Shown: in pieces, positions 61,760 to 64,000 of the stretch
How positions within the stretch are numbered: position 1 is the first letter of the stretch
How the letters are laid out: the number at the start of each line of letters is the position of its first letter
The notes under the pieces: model-generated
What the model saw: the letters and a program-made list of their open reading frames with translations, nothing else
Databases searched by the model: none
Told to the model about the DNA's origin: nothing
Made by a program: the position numbers and the translations under genes
DNA from: Bacillota bacterium
GTDB taxonomy: Bacteria; Bacillota; Clostridia; Lachnospirales; Lachnospiraceae
DNA: 64,000 nt
Assembly (NCBI GenBank): GCA_023436065.1
Contig: JAEZKU010000017.1
Span: 1 to 64,000, forward strand
Reading direction: 5' to 3'

Positions 61760-63193
61760 TTATTGAAGCATTTTCTTTAGCTCATCTGCGACAAATTGAA
61801 CCTGAGTACCAACGACAACCTGAACACTGGTCTTGCTGGGACGAATGACACCGGCAACACCTGCCGATTTGATCTTCTTCTCATCAACAACGGTATAGTC
61901 CTTGATTTCCAAACGAAGTCTGGTAATACAGTTATCACAGCTCACAACATTGGCCTTGCCGCCAAGTCCTTCTAAGATCGTCTTTGCTACTGTTGTGTAA
62001 TCATTATTGGAAAGGACTGCTTTTAATTCCTCCTCATTGCCTTCCTCATCCTCACGACCGATCGTCTTATAGTTGAACACGGTAATCAGGGCACGGAATA
62101 CAACATAATAGATTACGAAGAATACCAGACCAATCGGTATAATCAACCAGGGATTCTGTACCATGGGAGCCTGTAAGCTCAGTATAAAGTCAATTAAACC
62201 GGCACTGAAGTTAAATCCTACTCTGATCGGAAGCAGTGCTACGATGAAGCAGGAAATACCTGTTAATAATGCATGAACAAGATATAACACGGGAGCCAGG
62301 AACATAAAGGAGAATTCCAGAGGCTCGGTAACACCTGTTAAGAAGGAACAAAGAGCTGCTGACATCAATAAGCTGGCTGCAATCTTCTTTCTCTTGGTTT
62401 TAGCAGTATGGTACATAGCAAGAGCAGCACCGGGAAGGCCGAACATCATTACCGGGAAATAACCGGCCATATACATACCGGTCTCACCCAGGGTTCCTTT
62501 ACCGGACCAGAAGTTACCTAAGTCATTAATACCTGCCAGATCAAACCAGAATACATTATTCAGAGCATGGTGAAGACCGGTAGGGATTAAGAGTCTGTTA
62601 GCAAAACCGTAAATACCTGCGCCGATTGCTCCGGTGCTGATGATACCCTTACCAAAGGCAACAAGTGCGCCGTACAGAACCGGCCAAACGAAGAAAAGGA
62701 TAACACTTGCTACAATCGTAACACCTGCTGTTACAATTGCTACACAGCGCTTTCCACTAAAGAATGCCAATGCATCCGGAAGCTTGGCATTCTTGAAACG
62801 GTTATAGCAATTAGCACCAATCAAACCTGCAAGAATTCCGATAAACACATTCTGAATCTTACCGAAAGCCATATCTGCTTCAGCTCCGGTAAACATCGCA
62901 ACTGAACTGCTGGATAATAGTGTCGTGAACATTAACCAGGATACAAGACCTGCCACTGCTGCTGTACCATCATTGTCCTTTGACATACCGATGGATACGC
63001 CAATTGCAAAGAGAATGGCCATGTTATTTAAGATTGCCCCACCGGCAGTAATCAAAAATGCTGCAATTACATTGTTTGCTCCCCAACCACTTGGGTCAAT
63101 CCAATATCCGATACCCATCATAATACCGGCAACCGGCAAAGTTGCTACCGGGAGCATTAAAGATTTACCAAGTCTTTGCATAAACTTCATCAT
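61760..63193 (-). CDS. nagE: PTS N-acetylglucosamine-type transporter, IIC-IIB
   Basis: A 477-residue PTS permease. The IIC domain (about 1-375) has the sugar-site region SGKGTLGETGMYMAGYFPVM and GVTEPLEFSFMFLAPVLY; the IIB domain (about 405-477) has the phosphorylated Cys in SCDNCITRLRLE. The pattern fits the GlcNAc branch of the glucose family better than PtsG, though glucose cannot be excluded. It imports and phosphorylates the sugar with HPr and IIA encoded just upstream. Last gene of the operon. Confidence 0.88.
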   Translation of the reverse strand: MMKFMQRLGKSLMLPVATLPVAGIMMGIGYWIDPSGWGANNVIAAFLITAGGAILNNMAILFAIGVSIGMSKDNDGTAAVAGLVSWLMFTTLLSSSSVAMFTGAEADMAFGKIQNVFIGILAGLIGANCYNRFKNAKLPDALAFFSGKRCVAIVTAGVTIVASVILFFVWPVLYGALVAFGKGIISTGAIGAGIYGFANRLLIPTGLHHALNNVFWFDLAGINDLGNFWSGKGTLGETGMYMAGYFPVMMFGLPGAALAMYHTAKTKRKKIAASLLMSAALCSFLTGVTEPLEFSFMFLAPVLYLVHALLTGISCFIVALLPIRVGFNFSAGLIDFILSLQAPMVQNPWLIIPIGLVFFVIYYVVFRALITVFNYKTIGREDEEGNEEELKAVLSNNDYTTVAKTILEGLGGKANVVSCDNCITRLRLEIKDYTVVDEKKIKSAGVAGVIRPSKTSVQVVVGTQVQFVADELKKMLQ

Positions 63194-63241
63194 ATAATTT
63201 TTCTCCTCCTTTTATTATGCTGTTCTACAGCGGTTTCTTTA

Positions 63242-63499
63242 TTATAAATTCTCTTTCAAGAAAACCCGAAGTGTTTCTGAAGCCTCTGCTTCATCTGCGC
63301 CATCCACAAGAAATGTAACCTCATCTCCTTGCTTAATCCCAAGGGTCATGATACTGATAATACTTTTGGCATTCCCCTCCTGTTCTCCTTTTTTTATCGC
63401 GACATTACAGTCATATTGGTTGACTACCTTTACCAGCAGTCCGGCCGGTCTTGCGTGTATGCCAAGCTCATCTGTAATGATGTATTTCACTTCCTTCAC
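63242..63499 (-). CDS. Phosphocarrier protein HPr
   Basis: An 85-residue HPr starting at GTG, 7 bases after 'aaaggagg'; the longer ATG frame at 63520 would place the SD inside the gene. The active His is in LGIHARPAG (residue about 15), and the regulatory serine in NAKSIISIMTLG, the HPrK/P target in Firmicutes. It passes phosphate to IIA. It lies between the IIA gene and nagE. It may be dedicated to this operon or be the general HPr. Confidence 0.93.
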   Translation of the reverse strand: MKEVKYIITDELGIHARPAGLLVKVVNQYDCNVAIKKGEQEGNAKSIISIMTLGIKQGDEVTFLVDGADEAEASETLRVFLKENL

Positions 63500-63535
63500 G
63501 CACTTTCCTCCTTTCATCATCCTTAGGGCATTTCA

Positions 63536-64000
<465 letters not shown>

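Overview
The window looks like chromosomal DNA of an anaerobic low-GC Firmicute, most probably a Clostridia member of the Lachnospiraceae type. The reasons are the AT-rich sequence with strong Shine-Dalgarno sites, a single-chain 1259-residue PurL, a CD3324-type regulator, DUF6273 and DUF5692 proteins, a clostridial NagE-HPr-IIA set and many small regulators. No tRNA, rRNA, CRISPR array, insertion sequence or complete prophage was seen. The family assignment is inference.

Layout. 0.1-6.5 kb: a small Mor-like regulator, an acetyltransferase, then a leftward pair made of a DUF6273 lipoprotein and a very large secreted protein carrying a von Willebrand A domain and a lipase-like domain. 6.5-14 kb: a mosaic of small accessory genes (MerR, DUF6273, nucleotidyltransferase, VOC, flavin-oxidase-like, GNAT) mixed with decayed genes: an alpha/beta hydrolase tail, a PhnB gene with an internal deletion, a one-base frameshift, and the tail of an ECF sigma gene just before an orphan membrane protein. 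14-22 kb: a flavodoxin/PadR divergon with two matching operators, two MerR genes, a BtrH-like protein, MazG-like and GNAT genes, and a glutamine-amidotransferase-like protein. Two of the three MerR genes have promoters with the 19-bp spacer typical of that family.

22-26 kb holds the most exciting unit: a c-di-GMP phosphodiesterase gene divergent from a secreted peptide precursor. After a signal peptide ending in AYA, the precursor is four tandem copies of a D-x-P-W motif with an 18-residue period. Two tandem paralogous HTH+TPR (RRNPP-like) regulators converge on it and overlap its stop codon. I read this as a peptide-pheromone quorum-sensing module with a multi-copy precursor.

26-33 kb: a PlsC-like acyltransferase, a DUF1232 protein, and an FCD-type GntR regulator divergent from an operon of DUF5692 membrane protein, HypB, a large Fe-S/FAD oxidoreductase and HypA. 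Matching TGGT-N3-ACCA sites lie before both the regulator and the operon. 33-45 kb: an orphan VirB4-like ATPase, two long chemoreceptors, lgt, a YtrA-type GntR/ABC operon and an M42 peptidase. 45-50 kb: an ECF sigma/anti-sigma envelope operon whose sigma gene has no standard start codon (AUC is in the right place), and a minimal Ku/ligase NHEJ pair. 50-64 kb: purL, a LysR regulator, methylglyoxal synthase, an ABC transporter with its two-component system flanked by two related palindromic repeats, and a NagE-HPr-IIA phosphotransferase operon that runs off the right edge.
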